From positions 264,831 to 328,830 of the forward strand of contig NZ_LBMK01000003.1 of assembly GCF_001005295.1 (NCBI RefSeq): a DNA stretch of 64,000 nt, read 5' to 3'. The notes beneath the pieces are model-generated. The model saw nothing but the letters and a program-made list of their open reading frames with translations. It had not been told where the DNA came from and made no database searches. The DNA comes from Streptomyces yangpuensis. GTDB taxonomy: Bacteria > Actinomycetota > Actinomycetes > Streptomycetales > Streptomycetaceae. Shown here in pieces: positions 40,029 through 48,226 of this stretch. The translations under genes and the position numbers were made by a program. Every line of letters begins with the position of its first letter. Within the stretch, counting starts at the first letter, position 1.

Positions 40029-41756
40029 ATGTCTAGGGTCGGGCGCGTGGATGTGATGGCGAAGACACGTGCGGGCTGGGACTGGCTGCGGGGGCCCGAG
40101 CCGTGGACGCGGCGGATGCTGGCGGGGGACCTCGCGCTCGCCGCCGTGCTGGCCATACTCGGGCTGGGCGTCGAGGAACTCGACCGGGGGTCCGGGCAGC
40201 GGATGCTGCTGGGCGCCGTGGTCGTGGTGGCGCTGACCCTGCTGCGCAGGCGGCTGCCGGCGGCGACGCTCGTGGCGGGTTCGGCGCTGAGTTCGGCCCT
40301 GCCGGGGCTGTTCTTCGTCCTGCCGCTGCTGGGCTGGTCGGCCGGGCGGCGGATCGTCGGCGTGGGCCGGGCGCTGGGCGCCTTCACCCTGGCCTTCGTC
40401 GCGGCGCTCGCCTTCAGCGTCCTGGACCAGTGGTCGCAGATGCGACCGCTGCTGATCATCGTGTTCTCCACGCTGATGTTCCTGGCCGTCACCGTGATGC
40501 CGGGCCTGGCCAGCCGGTACTGGTCCCAGCGCCGCACCCTGCTGGCGGCCCTGCACGAACGCAACGGGCAGCTGCTGCGCGAGCGGGCCATGGTCGCCGG
40601 GCAGGCGCGGCTGCGCGAGCGGCAGCGCATCGCCCAGGACATGCACGACAGCCTGGGCCACCAGCTGGCGTTGATCGCCGTGCACACGGGTGCGCTGGAG
40701 GTGGATCCCGAACTCACCGACCGTCAGCGGGAGGCCGTGGGCGTGCTGCGGCAGGCCTCGGTGTCCGCCATGCACGAACTGCGCGAGGTCGTCGGCATCC
40801 TGCGCGACGGCGTGGAGGCGCCCCCGCCGGTGGAGGAGGCACAGCCCGCGGCGCGCGGCGTGGCCGGGATCGCCGGGGTCGTGGAGGCGGCGCAGGCCGC
40901 CGGGACCGAGGTGCGGATGACCACTTCGGGACGGCCGAGGCAGCTGGTCGCGGCCTGCGACCACGCCGCCTACCGGATCGTGCAGGAGGCCCTGACCAAC
41001 GCCTACAAGCACGCTCCCGGGGCGCCGATCACGGTGGAGCTGCGGTACGAGGACGACTCGCTGGTGGTGGAGATCGCCAACGGGCCGTCGGCCGGACCGG
41101 ACGAGGACGTGGTGTCGGGCGGGCAGGGTCTGACGGGGCTGCGGGAGCGGGCCCGGCTGGTCGGCGGCATGGTGCACGCGGGCCCCGCCGAGGGCGGCGG
41201 GTTCCGGGTGGCCGGCGTGCTGCCGTACGGCGCGGAGCCGGCCGGCGCCCAGGACGTGGCAGACGACTTCGGGCAGCAGGCCCAGGCGCAGAAGGGCACC
41301 CTGCCCCCGGCGCGGGGGCGGCGGGGCGAGCAGCAGCCGATGGACTGGGCGGCGGTGGACCGGGAGCTGGCCGTGCGGGTGCCCAGCCGTGCCGGTGGCA
41401 TCGCCGTAGGCTGCGGGATCGCGTTCGCGGCGGTGGTCGTGCTGGTGATCGTGATGATCGCCGCGGCGGTGATGCTGATGGACACGGCGGTCGACTCGAT
41501 GATCGGCAGGGACGAGTACGACGCCGTGCACGTCGGCGAGGCGGAGACGACGGTCCGCGACCGGCTGCCGGGCGGCGAGAGCTTCCTGACCGCGGGAGCC
41601 GACCGGAAGGGGCCGCCCCGGCCGGAGGGCTCGGAGTGCCTGGTGCTGCTGGCCAACGACCAGACCGGCCAGAGCCTGACCACGGACCTGGTTTTCCGGT
41701 TCTGCTTCAAGGACGGCAAGCTCGTGGACAAGCAGGCGTACGAGGTCAAGCAGTAG
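40029..41756 (+). CDS. NarL-type sensor histidine kinase with C-terminal membrane extension
   Basis: About 575 residues. Four to five N-terminal membrane helices (DLALAAVLAILGLGVEEL to TLMFLAVTVMPGLA), then a HisKA_3 phosphoacceptor (RQRIAQDMHDSLGHQLALI) and a HATPase_c domain (AYRIVQEALTNAYKHAP and GQGLTGLRERARLVGG). The kinase core should end near residue 410. Instead a disordered linker is followed by another membrane helix (GCGIAFAAVVVLVIVMIAAAVMLM) and about 85 residues (AVHVGEAETTVRDRLPGG...CLVLLANDQTGQSLTTDLVFRFCFKDGKLVDKQAYEV) that look like an extracytoplasmic domain with two cysteines. Start uncertain: ATG at 40029 or GTG at 40047. Response regulator follows 9 bases later. Confidence 0.88.
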   Translation: MSRVGRVDVMAKTRAGWDWLRGPEPWTRRMLAGDLALAAVLAILGLGVEELDRGSGQRMLLGAVVVVALTLLRRRLPAATLVAGSALSSALPGLFFVLPLLGWSAGRRIVGVGRALGAFTLAFVAALAFSVLDQWSQMRPLLIIVFSTLMFLAVTVMPGLASRYWSQRRTLLAALHERNGQLLRERAMVAGQARLRERQRIAQDMHDSLGHQLALIAVHTGALEVDPELTDRQREAVGVLRQASVSAMHELREVVGILRDGVEAPPPVEEAQPAARGVAGIAGVVEAAQAAGTEVRMTTSGRPRQLVAACDHAAYRIVQEALTNAYKHAPGAPITVELRYEDDSLVVEIANGPSAGPDEDVVSGGQGLTGLRERARLVGGMVHAGPAEGGGFRVAGVLPYGAEPAGAQDVADDFGQQAQAQKGTLPPARGRRGEQQPMDWAAVDRELAVRVPSRAGGIAVGCGIAFAAVVVLVIVMIAAAVMLMDTAVDSMIGRDEYDAVHVGEAETTVRDRLPGGESFLTAGADRKGPPRPEGSECLVLLANDQTGQSLTTDLVFRFCFKDGKLVDKQAYEVKQ

Positions 41757-41765
41757 GAGCACGGG

Positions 41766-42425
41766 GTGACAGCCGAAGTGATCAGAGTGGTGATCGCCGA
41801 CGACGAGCCGCTGATCCGGGCCGGGATCAGGATGATCCTGACCTCGGCGCCGGACATCGAGGTCGTCGCGGAGGCGGCGAACGGCCGGGAGGCGGTCGAG
41901 CTGGCCCGCTCGCACGCCCCCGAGGTGATGCTGCTCGACATCCAGATGCCGGTGATGGACGGACTGACCGCACTGGGTGAGCTGCGGCGGGCCGCTCCGG
42001 AGGTGCGGGCCCTGATCCTGACCACCTTCGGCGAGAAGGAGAACGTGCTGCGCGCGCTGGGCCAGGGCGGGGCGGGGTTCCTGCTCAAGGATTCGGCGCC
42101 GGGCGAGCTGATCGGCGCGGTCCGGGCGGCCGCGGCCGGGGACGCCTACCTCTCGCCCGGGGCCACCCGGCACGTGGTGGACCAGCTGGCGTCCGGCAAG
42201 GTGGCGGCGCGCGGCGAGGAGGCCCGCCGTCAGGTGGCCGAGCTGAGCGAGCGGGAGCGGGGGGTGCTGGCGCTGCTCGGGGAGGGCCTGTCCAACGCGG
42301 ACGCGGGCCGACGCCTGCACATGAGCGAGGCGACCGTGAAGACGTACGTGAGCCGGATCCTGGCCAAGCTGGGCTGTGAGAACCGGGTCCAGGCGGCGTT
42401 GCTGGCCCGGGACGCCGGTCTGTAG
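41766..42425 (+). CDS. NarL/LuxR-family response regulator
   Basis: A 219-residue response regulator. Receiver domain with acidic pocket ADDE (11-14), phosphoacceptor D58 in MLLDIQMPVMDG and lysine in LLKDSAPGEL. C-terminal LuxR-type helix-turn-helix (LSERERGVLALLGEGLSNADAGRRLHMSEATVKTYVSRILAKLGCENRVQAALLARDAGL). Start GTG at 41766. Partner of the preceding kinase; regulon unknown. Confidence 0.93.
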   Translation: MTAEVIRVVIADDEPLIRAGIRMILTSAPDIEVVAEAANGREAVELARSHAPEVMLLDIQMPVMDGLTALGELRRAAPEVRALILTTFGEKENVLRALGQGGAGFLLKDSAPGELIGAVRAAAAGDAYLSPGATRHVVDQLASGKVAARGEEARRQVAELSERERGVLALLGEGLSNADAGRRLHMSEATVKTYVSRILAKLGCENRVQAALLARDAGL

Positions 42426-42509
42426 ACCCCGGCCGGGGGCGCCGGGCCGCGGGTGCTGGCCAGGGACACCGGGCTGTCGGTACGGTCAGCCCGTTCTCGA
42501 AGCGATCAC

Positions 42510-43937
42510 ATGAACGAACGGGTGGGGGCGGCGCCGATGGCGGCGACAGCGGGACAGCGGATTCCGGACGTGGCGGGGTTCGCGCCGCGCGTGGCGGCGG
42601 ACTCGCCGAAGGAGGCGGGCAAGGCGCTGCGCGCCCGTGTGCCGAGGGCGGCGCACGCCGGCTTCACGGTGCCGGCCGGGCGGCCGGACGCGGTGCGGGC
42701 GGTGGAGGAGTCCAATGCCGGGCGGGTGGCCGAGCTGGCGCCCATACGGGTCGGCCGGATGGCGGCCAACCCCTTCGCGTTCCTGCGCGGTGCGGCCGGG
42801 CTGATGGCGCACGACCTGTCCGGAGGTCCGGTGACCGGTGTCGGTGCGCAGATCTGCGGCGACGCGCACGCGGCGAACTTCGGTCTGTACGGGGACGCGC
42901 GCGGCCGGCTCGTCATCGACCTGAACGACTTCGACGAGACCGTGTTCGGCCCGTGGGAGTGGGACGTGAAGCGGCTGGCGGCCTCCCTGGTGCTCGCCGG
43001 GCGGGTGGCCGGGGCGGACGAGGACACCTGCCGGGCGGCCGCGCTGGACTCCGTGGGCGCCTACCGGCGGACCGTGCGGCTGCTGGCCAAGCTGCCCGCC
43101 CTCGACGCGTGGAACGCGATCGCCGACGAGGAACTGGTCTCGCACGCCGACGCCCGTGACCTGCTGGGCACCCTGGAGCGGGTCTCCGAGAAGGCCCGCA
43201 ACAACACCTCCGCCCGGTTCGCCACCAAGTCGACGGAGATCGGGCCGGACGGCGGCCGCCGTTTCGTCGACGCACTGCCCGTACTGCGCCGGGTCACGGA
43301 CGGGGAGGCGGCGGCCGTGGCGGCCTCGCTCGGCCCGTACCTGCAGACCCTCCAGGGCGACCGGCTGCCGCTGCTGGCCCGGTACGCGATCCACGACGTG
43401 GCCTTCCGCGTGGTGGGCACCGGCAGCGTCGGCACCCGCTCGTACGTGGTCCTGCTGCTGGACCACCGGGGCGAACCGCTGGTCCTCCAGGTGAAGGAGG
43501 CCCGGCCCTCGGTGCTGCTCCCGTACCTGCCCGGGCTGGGCTTCGTCGCGCCGCCGGAGGAGCACGAGGGCCGCCGGGTGGTGGCCGGGCAGAAGCGGAT
43601 GCAGGTTGTCTCCGACATCATGCTCGGCTGGACCACGGTGGAGGGGCGCCCCTACCAGGTCCGCCAGTTCCGCAACCGCAAGGGCAGCGTGGACCCGGCA
43701 GCGCTGGCCCCCGACCAGATCGACGACTACGGGCGGATGACCGGTGCCCTGCTGGCCCGGGCGCACGCGCACAGCGTCGACCCGCGGCTGCTGGCCGGGT
43801 ACTGCGGCAAGAACGAGGAGCTGGACGAGGCGATGGCGGCCTTCGCAGTGGCCTACGCCGACCGGACCGAAGCCGATCACGCCGACCTGGTCGCCGCGGT
43901 GCGGGCCGGGCGGATCGCCGCGGAGGCCGGGGTCTAG
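42510..43937 (+). CDS. DUF2252 family protein
   Basis: A 475-residue DUF2252 protein, a kinase-like fold related to aminoglycoside phosphotransferases by sequence-family knowledge. Conserved stretches: RVGRMAANPFAFLRGAAGLMAHDL, QICGDAHAANFGLY, LVIDLNDFDETVFGPWEWDVKRLAAS, VKEARPSVL, GQKRMQVVSDIMLGWT and YQVRQFRNRKGSV. GDAHAANFG and DLNDFDE resemble catalytic HxDxxxxN/DxD features of phosphotransferases. Substrate unknown. ATG at 42510 (MNERVGAAPMAA) is preferred; the frame opens at 42453. The parS hairpin lies just downstream. Confidence 0.85.
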   Translation: MNERVGAAPMAATAGQRIPDVAGFAPRVAADSPKEAGKALRARVPRAAHAGFTVPAGRPDAVRAVEESNAGRVAELAPIRVGRMAANPFAFLRGAAGLMAHDLSGGPVTGVGAQICGDAHAANFGLYGDARGRLVIDLNDFDETVFGPWEWDVKRLAASLVLAGRVAGADEDTCRAAALDSVGAYRRTVRLLAKLPALDAWNAIADEELVSHADARDLLGTLERVSEKARNNTSARFATKSTEIGPDGGRRFVDALPVLRRVTDGEAAAVAASLGPYLQTLQGDRLPLLARYAIHDVAFRVVGTGSVGTRSYVVLLLDHRGEPLVLQVKEARPSVLLPYLPGLGFVAPPEEHEGRRVVAGQKRMQVVSDIMLGWTTVEGRPYQVRQFRNRKGSVDPAALAPDQIDDYGRMTGALLARAHAHSVDPRLLAGYCGKNEELDEAMAAFAVAYADRTEADHADLVAAVRAGRIAAEAGV

Positions 43938-43963
43938 AACGAGCAAGGTCGCGCCGGTTCCTG

Positions 43964-44003
43964 CGCGACGGGCGATGTTTCACGTGAAACATCGCCCGTC
44001 GCG
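43964..44003. other. parS: parS inside a 40-bp perfect palindrome
   Basis: Exact GTTTCACGTGAAAC at 43977-43990, centred in a perfect 40-bp inverted repeat (43964-44003) whose outer arms are CGCGACGGGCG and complement. It lies between the DUF2252 stop (43937) and the next start (44025), so as RNA it would form a long hairpin and could act as a terminator as well as a ParB site. Confidence 0.92.
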
Positions 44004-44024
44004 GGCGGGCCGTACCCTGGCCGG

Positions 44025-44888
44025 GTGAGCGAGCAGACCGAGCAGCCCGAGCAGACCGTCCCCGGTGGATCCGGTGATTCCTCCGTCACCGGTGAGGAGC
44101 GCCCCGAGGAACGTCCCGAGGCGCGCCTGGAGCGGGCCGTACGGGCCGCGGAGCAGGCGCTGATCGAGTTCGAGATCGCGGTGGAGACCTTCCGCGTGGA
44201 GGTGGAGAACTTCTCCCGCCTGCACCATCAGAAGCTCGGCCCCATGTACACGCGGCTCGACGAGCTGGACGCGCTGATCGCCGAGGCGAAGGCCGCGCGT
44301 ACCGGCGATGCCGAGGACCTGCGGCGGGCGCGGGACGCGCGCTCGCTGGTCATGCCGATGCCCGGGGTGGAGGAGCTCTTCCACGACTGGCTGGGCTCGG
44401 ACGGCATCTCCGACGACGCCGCCGCGATGCTCACCGACCGGCCGGTGCGGCCCCCGGAGCGGGTACGCCCCTCCGAGGAGGTGCGCCGCCTGTACCGCGA
44501 GCTGGTCCGCCAGGCCCACCCCGACCTGGCCCAGGAGGAGGACGAGCGGGAGCGCCGCGACGCCTTCATCGCGCGGGTCAACGCCGCGTACGGCCGCGGC
44601 GACGAGGGGCTGCTGCGCGAGCTGGCCGAGGAGTGGGCGGCCGGCCCGGTGCCCGAGACGGCCGGGCCCGGCGAGAGCGAGGAGCTGTACGCCCGGCTGG
44701 AGTGGCTGGCGCAGCGCAAGGAGCTGCTGTCGCTCGTGGCGAAGGAGCTGGAGGAGAGCGCGATCGGGTCGATGCTGCGGATGGCTCCCGACGACCCGGA
44801 CCGGCTGCTGGAGGAGATCGCGGAGCAGCTGCTCGCGCAGGTCTCCGAGCGCGAGGCGGAGCTGGCGGCCGAGCTCGCCGCCCAGTGA
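44025..44888 (+). CDS. J-domain-like protein
   Basis: A 287-residue mostly helical protein. An acidic N-terminus (PEQTVPGGSGDSSVTGEERPEERPE) precedes a coiled-coil (35-105). A DnaJ-like segment follows, with HPD at 165-167 (VRRLYRELVRQAHPDLAQ...RDAFIARVNAAYGRGD), then a second helical C-terminal part ending SEREAELAAELAAQ. The HPD tripeptide would let it stimulate a DnaK-type chaperone. There is no G/F or zinc region, so it is not a classical DnaJ. GTG start 22 bases after the parS palindrome. Confidence 0.8.
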   Translation: MSEQTEQPEQTVPGGSGDSSVTGEERPEERPEARLERAVRAAEQALIEFEIAVETFRVEVENFSRLHHQKLGPMYTRLDELDALIAEAKAARTGDAEDLRRARDARSLVMPMPGVEELFHDWLGSDGISDDAAAMLTDRPVRPPERVRPSEEVRRLYRELVRQAHPDLAQEEDERERRDAFIARVNAAYGRGDEGLLRELAEEWAAGPVPETAGPGESEELYARLEWLAQRKELLSLVAKELEESAIGSMLRMAPDDPDRLLEEIAEQLLAQVSEREAELAAELAAQ

Positions 44889-44972
44889 GGACGGGGCCGT
44901 TCGCGCACGCATGGCCGGGGCTGCGGGTCGGATAGGTTGGCAGCAGACCTGTGAAGAGAGAAGGCGACAGTT

Positions 44973-45317
44973 ATGAACTTCGGACCGCTTCCCTCGGTGG
45001 ACGCCGCCGCGGTGCCCTCCGAAGGCTTTGTCCTCGACGTCCGTGAGGACGACGAATGGGCGGCCGGGCACGTCGAGGGCGCTCTGCACATCCCGATGAG
45101 CGACTTCGTGGCCCGCTTCGGCGAGCTGACGGAGGCCGTCGATGACGGCCGCCGCGTCTACGTGATGTGCCGGGTCGGCGGGCGTTCCGCGCAGGTCACC
45201 CAGTACCTGGTGCGTCAGGACATCGACGCCGTGAACGTCGACGGCGGTATGCAGGCCTGGGACGGGGCCGGGCGCCCGATGGTGACGGACAACGGAAGCC
45301 CGGCCTTCGTGCTCTGA
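44973..45317 (+). CDS. rhodanese-like sulfurtransferase
   Basis: A 114-residue single rhodanese domain with active-site C66 in YVMCRVGGRSAQV and the N-terminal LDVREDDEWAAGHVEGALHIP motif. It probably carries sulfane sulfur as a cysteine persulfide; acceptor unknown. RBS AGAGAAGG lies before the ATG. It stands alone, 84 bases after the J-domain gene. Confidence 0.93.
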   Translation: MNFGPLPSVDAAAVPSEGFVLDVREDDEWAAGHVEGALHIPMSDFVARFGELTEAVDDGRRVYVMCRVGGRSAQVTQYLVRQDIDAVNVDGGMQAWDGAGRPMVTDNGSPAFVL

Positions 45318-45334
45318 CCCCGTGAGGGGCGGCT

Positions 45335-46477
45335 TCAGGCGAGGGGGTGGGCGGCCAGCAGGTCGCCCAGGGCCTCCTCGTGGGCGGCCGCAGGGCCCAG
45401 CTGGAGCTCCAGCTGCTTGGCCCAGGCGTGGTAGCGGTGCAGTGGGTAGTCGGTGTCGGCGCCGAAACCGCCGTGCAGGTGCTGCGCGGTCTGGACGACC
45501 CTGCGCACGCCTTCCGAGGCCCAGATCTTGGCGACCGCCACGTCACCGGCGCTCGGCAGCGGCCCGCCGGCGCCGCCCGTCGCGGCATCGAGCCGCCAGG
45601 CGGCCTGCCACAGGGTGACCTCCATGGCGCGCAGGTCGATGTAGCGGTCGGCGGCCTGGACGGCGACCGCCTGGAAGGTGGCCACCGGGAAGCCGAACTG
45701 CTCGCGCTTGCTGGTGTACCGGCTCGTCATGCCGAGGACGCCCTCGCCCAGCCCGAGCGCCAGGGCGCAGGTGCCCGTGGTGAGGATCTGGCGGAGCCGC
45801 TCCCAGGCTCCCGGGGTCTCGATCAGGTGGGTCCGGTCCACCCGCACGCCGTCCAGGGCGAGTTCGGCGAACCGCTCCCCACTGGTGGAGACCTGCTCGG
45901 CGAGGGCGAGGCCGTCGGCCGTGCGCGGGACCAGTGCGAGGACGCCCTCGCCCTCACCGGTGTGGGCCGGTACGGCGATCCAGTCGGCGGTGTGTGCCCA
46001 GGGGACGGCGGTCTGGGTGCCTTCCAGCACCCACGCCTCGCCGTCGAGCCGTGCGGTGACGGCGAGTTCGGCCGGGTCGTGGCCGGAGCGGCCGTGCGCG
46101 GCGGCGGTCAGCACGAGCGTGCCGCGCCCGGCGCCGGGCAGCAGGGCGGCGGCCAGTTCGGGGCTGCCGTGGGCCTGGACGGCCATGGCGGTGGCGCAGT
46201 GCTCCAGCAGGGGGACCCGGGCCAGTACCCGGGCGGCCTCGCGCAGGACCAGGCACAGGGCGATGGTGTCCAGGCCGGCGCCGTCGTGTTCCTCGGCGAG
46301 GACCAGGCTCAGCAGGTCGGACGCGGCGAGCCGGGCCCACAGCGGGCGGTCGAAGTCGTCGGCCACGGCGCCCGGGGTGAGCGCGGGGCTGGGCACGCCG
46401 TCGGGTGCGACGTCCGCGAACACGGCCCTGGCCGCCTCGACGGCGGCCCGCTGCTCCTCGGTGAAGGTGAAGTCCAC
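45335..46477 (-). CDS. acyl-CoA dehydrogenase
   Basis: A 380-residue flavoenzyme of the acyl-CoA dehydrogenase family. N-terminal helical domain (FTFTEEQRAAVEAARAVF), middle beta domain (WVLEGTQTAVPWAHTADWIAV), then C-terminal FAD/helix domain (YTSKREQFGFPVATFQAVAVQAADRYIDL and VVQTAQHLHGGFGADTDYPLHRYHAWAK). The usual catalytic Glu position is not obvious. It resembles FadE-like members that pair with another subunit in actinobacterial sterol/side-chain degradation. GTG at 46477 has GGGAGGA seven bases upstream. Downstream of paaE in the same direction but separated by 132 bases with its own KstR-like operator. Confidence 0.88.
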   Translation of the reverse strand: MDFTFTEEQRAAVEAARAVFADVAPDGVPSPALTPGAVADDFDRPLWARLAASDLLSLVLAEEHDGAGLDTIALCLVLREAARVLARVPLLEHCATAMAVQAHGSPELAAALLPGAGRGTLVLTAAAHGRSGHDPAELAVTARLDGEAWVLEGTQTAVPWAHTADWIAVPAHTGEGEGVLALVPRTADGLALAEQVSTSGERFAELALDGVRVDRTHLIETPGAWERLRQILTTGTCALALGLGEGVLGMTSRYTSKREQFGFPVATFQAVAVQAADRYIDLRAMEVTLWQAAWRLDAATGGAGGPLPSAGDVAVAKIWASEGVRRVVQTAQHLHGGFGADTDYPLHRYHAWAKQLELQLGPAAAHEEALGDLLAAHPLA

Positions 46478-46515
46478 TGCCTGTCCTCCCGTTCTGACCT
46501 GACGGGGCGTCAAGA

Positions 46516-46529
46516 TAGAACACGTTCCT
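46516..46529. promoter_or_regulatory. KstR-like operator
   Basis: TAGAACACGTTCCT matches TNNAACNNGTTNNA (the actinobacterial KstR consensus) at all fixed positions but the last. It sits 39 bases upstream of the acyl-CoA dehydrogenase start, where a repressor of lipid or sterol catabolism would act. Confidence 0.5.
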
Positions 46530-46609
46530 GAAAATGGACAGGGAGGAGGACGGCAGGGACGAGGCCAGGGACGAGGGCAGGGGCAGGGGCAGGGGCCGGT
46601 GGATGCGGC

Positions 46610-47716
46610 CTAGCGGTCGAAGTCGATCTCCACTTCCTCGGTGACCGGGTGCGACTGGCAGGCCAGGACGAAACCGGCGTCCGTCTCCTCGGCCTCCAGG
46701 GCGAAGTTCCGGTCCATCCGGACCTCGCCCGACACCACGAACGCCCGGCAGGTGCCGCAGACGCCGCCCTTGCAGGCGTACGGGGCGTCCGCGCGGTTGC
46801 GGAGCACCGCGTCCAGCAGTGACTCGCCGTCCCGGACGGGCCAGGTGCCGGAGCGCCCGTCGAGCCGTGCGGTGACCCGGCCCTGCGCGGCCGCGGCCGA
46901 CGTCGCCGTGCGGACCGGCGCGGGGGTGGTGTCCTCGACGTGGAAGATCTCTTCGTGCACCCGGCTCCGGGCGACGCCGAGCGTGCTCAGGGCCCGCTCC
47001 GCGCCCTGCACCAGACCGTACGGCCCGCACAGGAACCAGCCCGTGACCTCCGCCACCGGGAGCAGGGCGGGCAGCAGGGACGCCAGCCGCTCCTCGTCGA
47101 GCCGGCCGGACGGCAGCCCCGACTCCTGCTCCTCCCGGGAGAGCACCGTGACCAGCTGGAACCGCGAGGGGTAGCGGTCCTTGAGGTCGGCGACCTCCTC
47201 CAGGAACATCGTCGAAGCGGCCGTACGGTCGCTGCGCAAGAGGCAGAAGCGGGCGTCGGGCCGCCCGGCAAGCAGGCTCGCGGCGATCGACAGCACGGGC
47301 GTGATCCCGCTGCCGCCGACGATCGCGGCGTAGTGCCCGGCGGCGGGGGCCGCGGCGGGATCCAGCACGAAGCGCCCGGCCGGGACCATGACGTCCAGCA
47401 CGTCGCCGGCCGCGATCTCCTTGTGCGCGAAGGTGGAGAACTCCCCGCCCTCCACCAGCCGCACGCCGACCCGCAGCAGCGCGGGGCCCGGGCCGTCCGC
47501 CGTGGGGGCCGGCGAGCAGATCGAGTAGGTGCGACGGACCTCGGTGCCGCCCTCGGGAGCGGTGCGGCGCAGCGTCAGATGCTGGCCGGGGGCGTGCCGG
47601 TAGTCCTCGCGCAGCTCCTCGGGGACCCGGAGGGTCAGCGCCACCGAGTCGTCGGTGAGCCGGTCGACTTCCGCCACCGTCAGCGGGTGGAACGCGCCGT
47701 GGCGGGGGGCGGCCAT
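46610..47716 (-). CDS. paaE: phenylacetyl-CoA epoxidase reductase subunit PaaE
   Basis: A 368-residue reductase passing electrons from NADPH to the PaaABC(D) epoxidase. N-terminal FAD/NAD(P)-binding ferredoxin-reductase module (residues 1-250: RRTYSICSPAP for FAD and AIVGGSGITPVLSIAASLL for the nucleotide). The C-terminal plant-type 2Fe-2S domain has CKGGVCGTC and a fourth cysteine in VLACQSHPV. The protein starts immediately after the paaD stop (0 bases between). Confidence 0.94.
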   Translation of the reverse strand: MAAPRHGAFHPLTVAEVDRLTDDSVALTLRVPEELREDYRHAPGQHLTLRRTAPEGGTEVRRTYSICSPAPTADGPGPALLRVGVRLVEGGEFSTFAHKEIAAGDVLDVMVPAGRFVLDPAAAPAAGHYAAIVGGSGITPVLSIAASLLAGRPDARFCLLRSDRTAASTMFLEEVADLKDRYPSRFQLVTVLSREEQESGLPSGRLDEERLASLLPALLPVAEVTGWFLCGPYGLVQGAERALSTLGVARSRVHEEIFHVEDTTPAPVRTATSAAAAQGRVTARLDGRSGTWPVRDGESLLDAVLRNRADAPYACKGGVCGTCRAFVVSGEVRMDRNFALEAEETDAGFVLACQSHPVTEEVEIDFDR

Positions 47717-48226
47717 CTACAGCTCCTTGAAGTGGTCGAACGGTTCGCGGCAGGCGGTGCAGCGGCGCAGCGCCTTGCACGCGGTGGAGGAGAAACGGCT
47801 GAGCAGCTCGGTGTCGGTCGATCCGCAGTTCGGGCAGCGGACGGACAGGGTCACCGGGACCGGCCCGCCGGCCGCGTGCGGCCTGGGCGGGGCGATGCCG
47901 AACTCGGCCAGCTTGCGGCGGCCCTCGGCGCTGATGTCGTCCGTGGACCAGGCCGGGGCCAGCACGGTGGTCACCCGCACCTCGGGGATGCCGTGGCCGG
48001 TCAGGACCCGCTCGATGTCGGCGGACATGGCCTCGATGGCCGGGCAGCCGGTGTAGGTGGGGGTGAGGGTGACCTCGGCATGGCCGTCCTCGTGCATCCG
48101 CACCCCGCGCACCACGCCCAGCTCGCCGAGGGTGAGCACCGGCAGTTCGGGGTCCGGGACGGAGCCGGCCAGCTCGGCCAGCTCGGCCTCCAGGCGGGTC
48201 GTCGTGACGTCGGCGGTGGTCACCAT
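47717..48226 (-). CDS. paaD: phenylacetyl-CoA epoxidase maturation protein PaaD
   Basis: A 169-residue MIP18/DUF59-type protein needed for PaaABCE function, probably in iron-sulfur or cofactor assembly. DUF59 core PELPVLTLGELGVVRGVRM, TPTYTGCPAIEAMSADIE. The C-terminal zinc-ribbon has two CxxC pairs (VRCPNCGST and CTACREPF). ATG at 48226 overlaps the 3' end of paaC by 7 bases. Confidence 0.92.
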   Translation of the reverse strand: MVTTADVTTTRLEAELAELAGSVPDPELPVLTLGELGVVRGVRMHEDGHAEVTLTPTYTGCPAIEAMSADIERVLTGHGIPEVRVTTVLAPAWSTDDISAEGRRKLAEFGIAPPRPHAAGGPVPVTLSVRCPNCGSTDTELLSRFSSTACKALRRCTACREPFDHFKEL

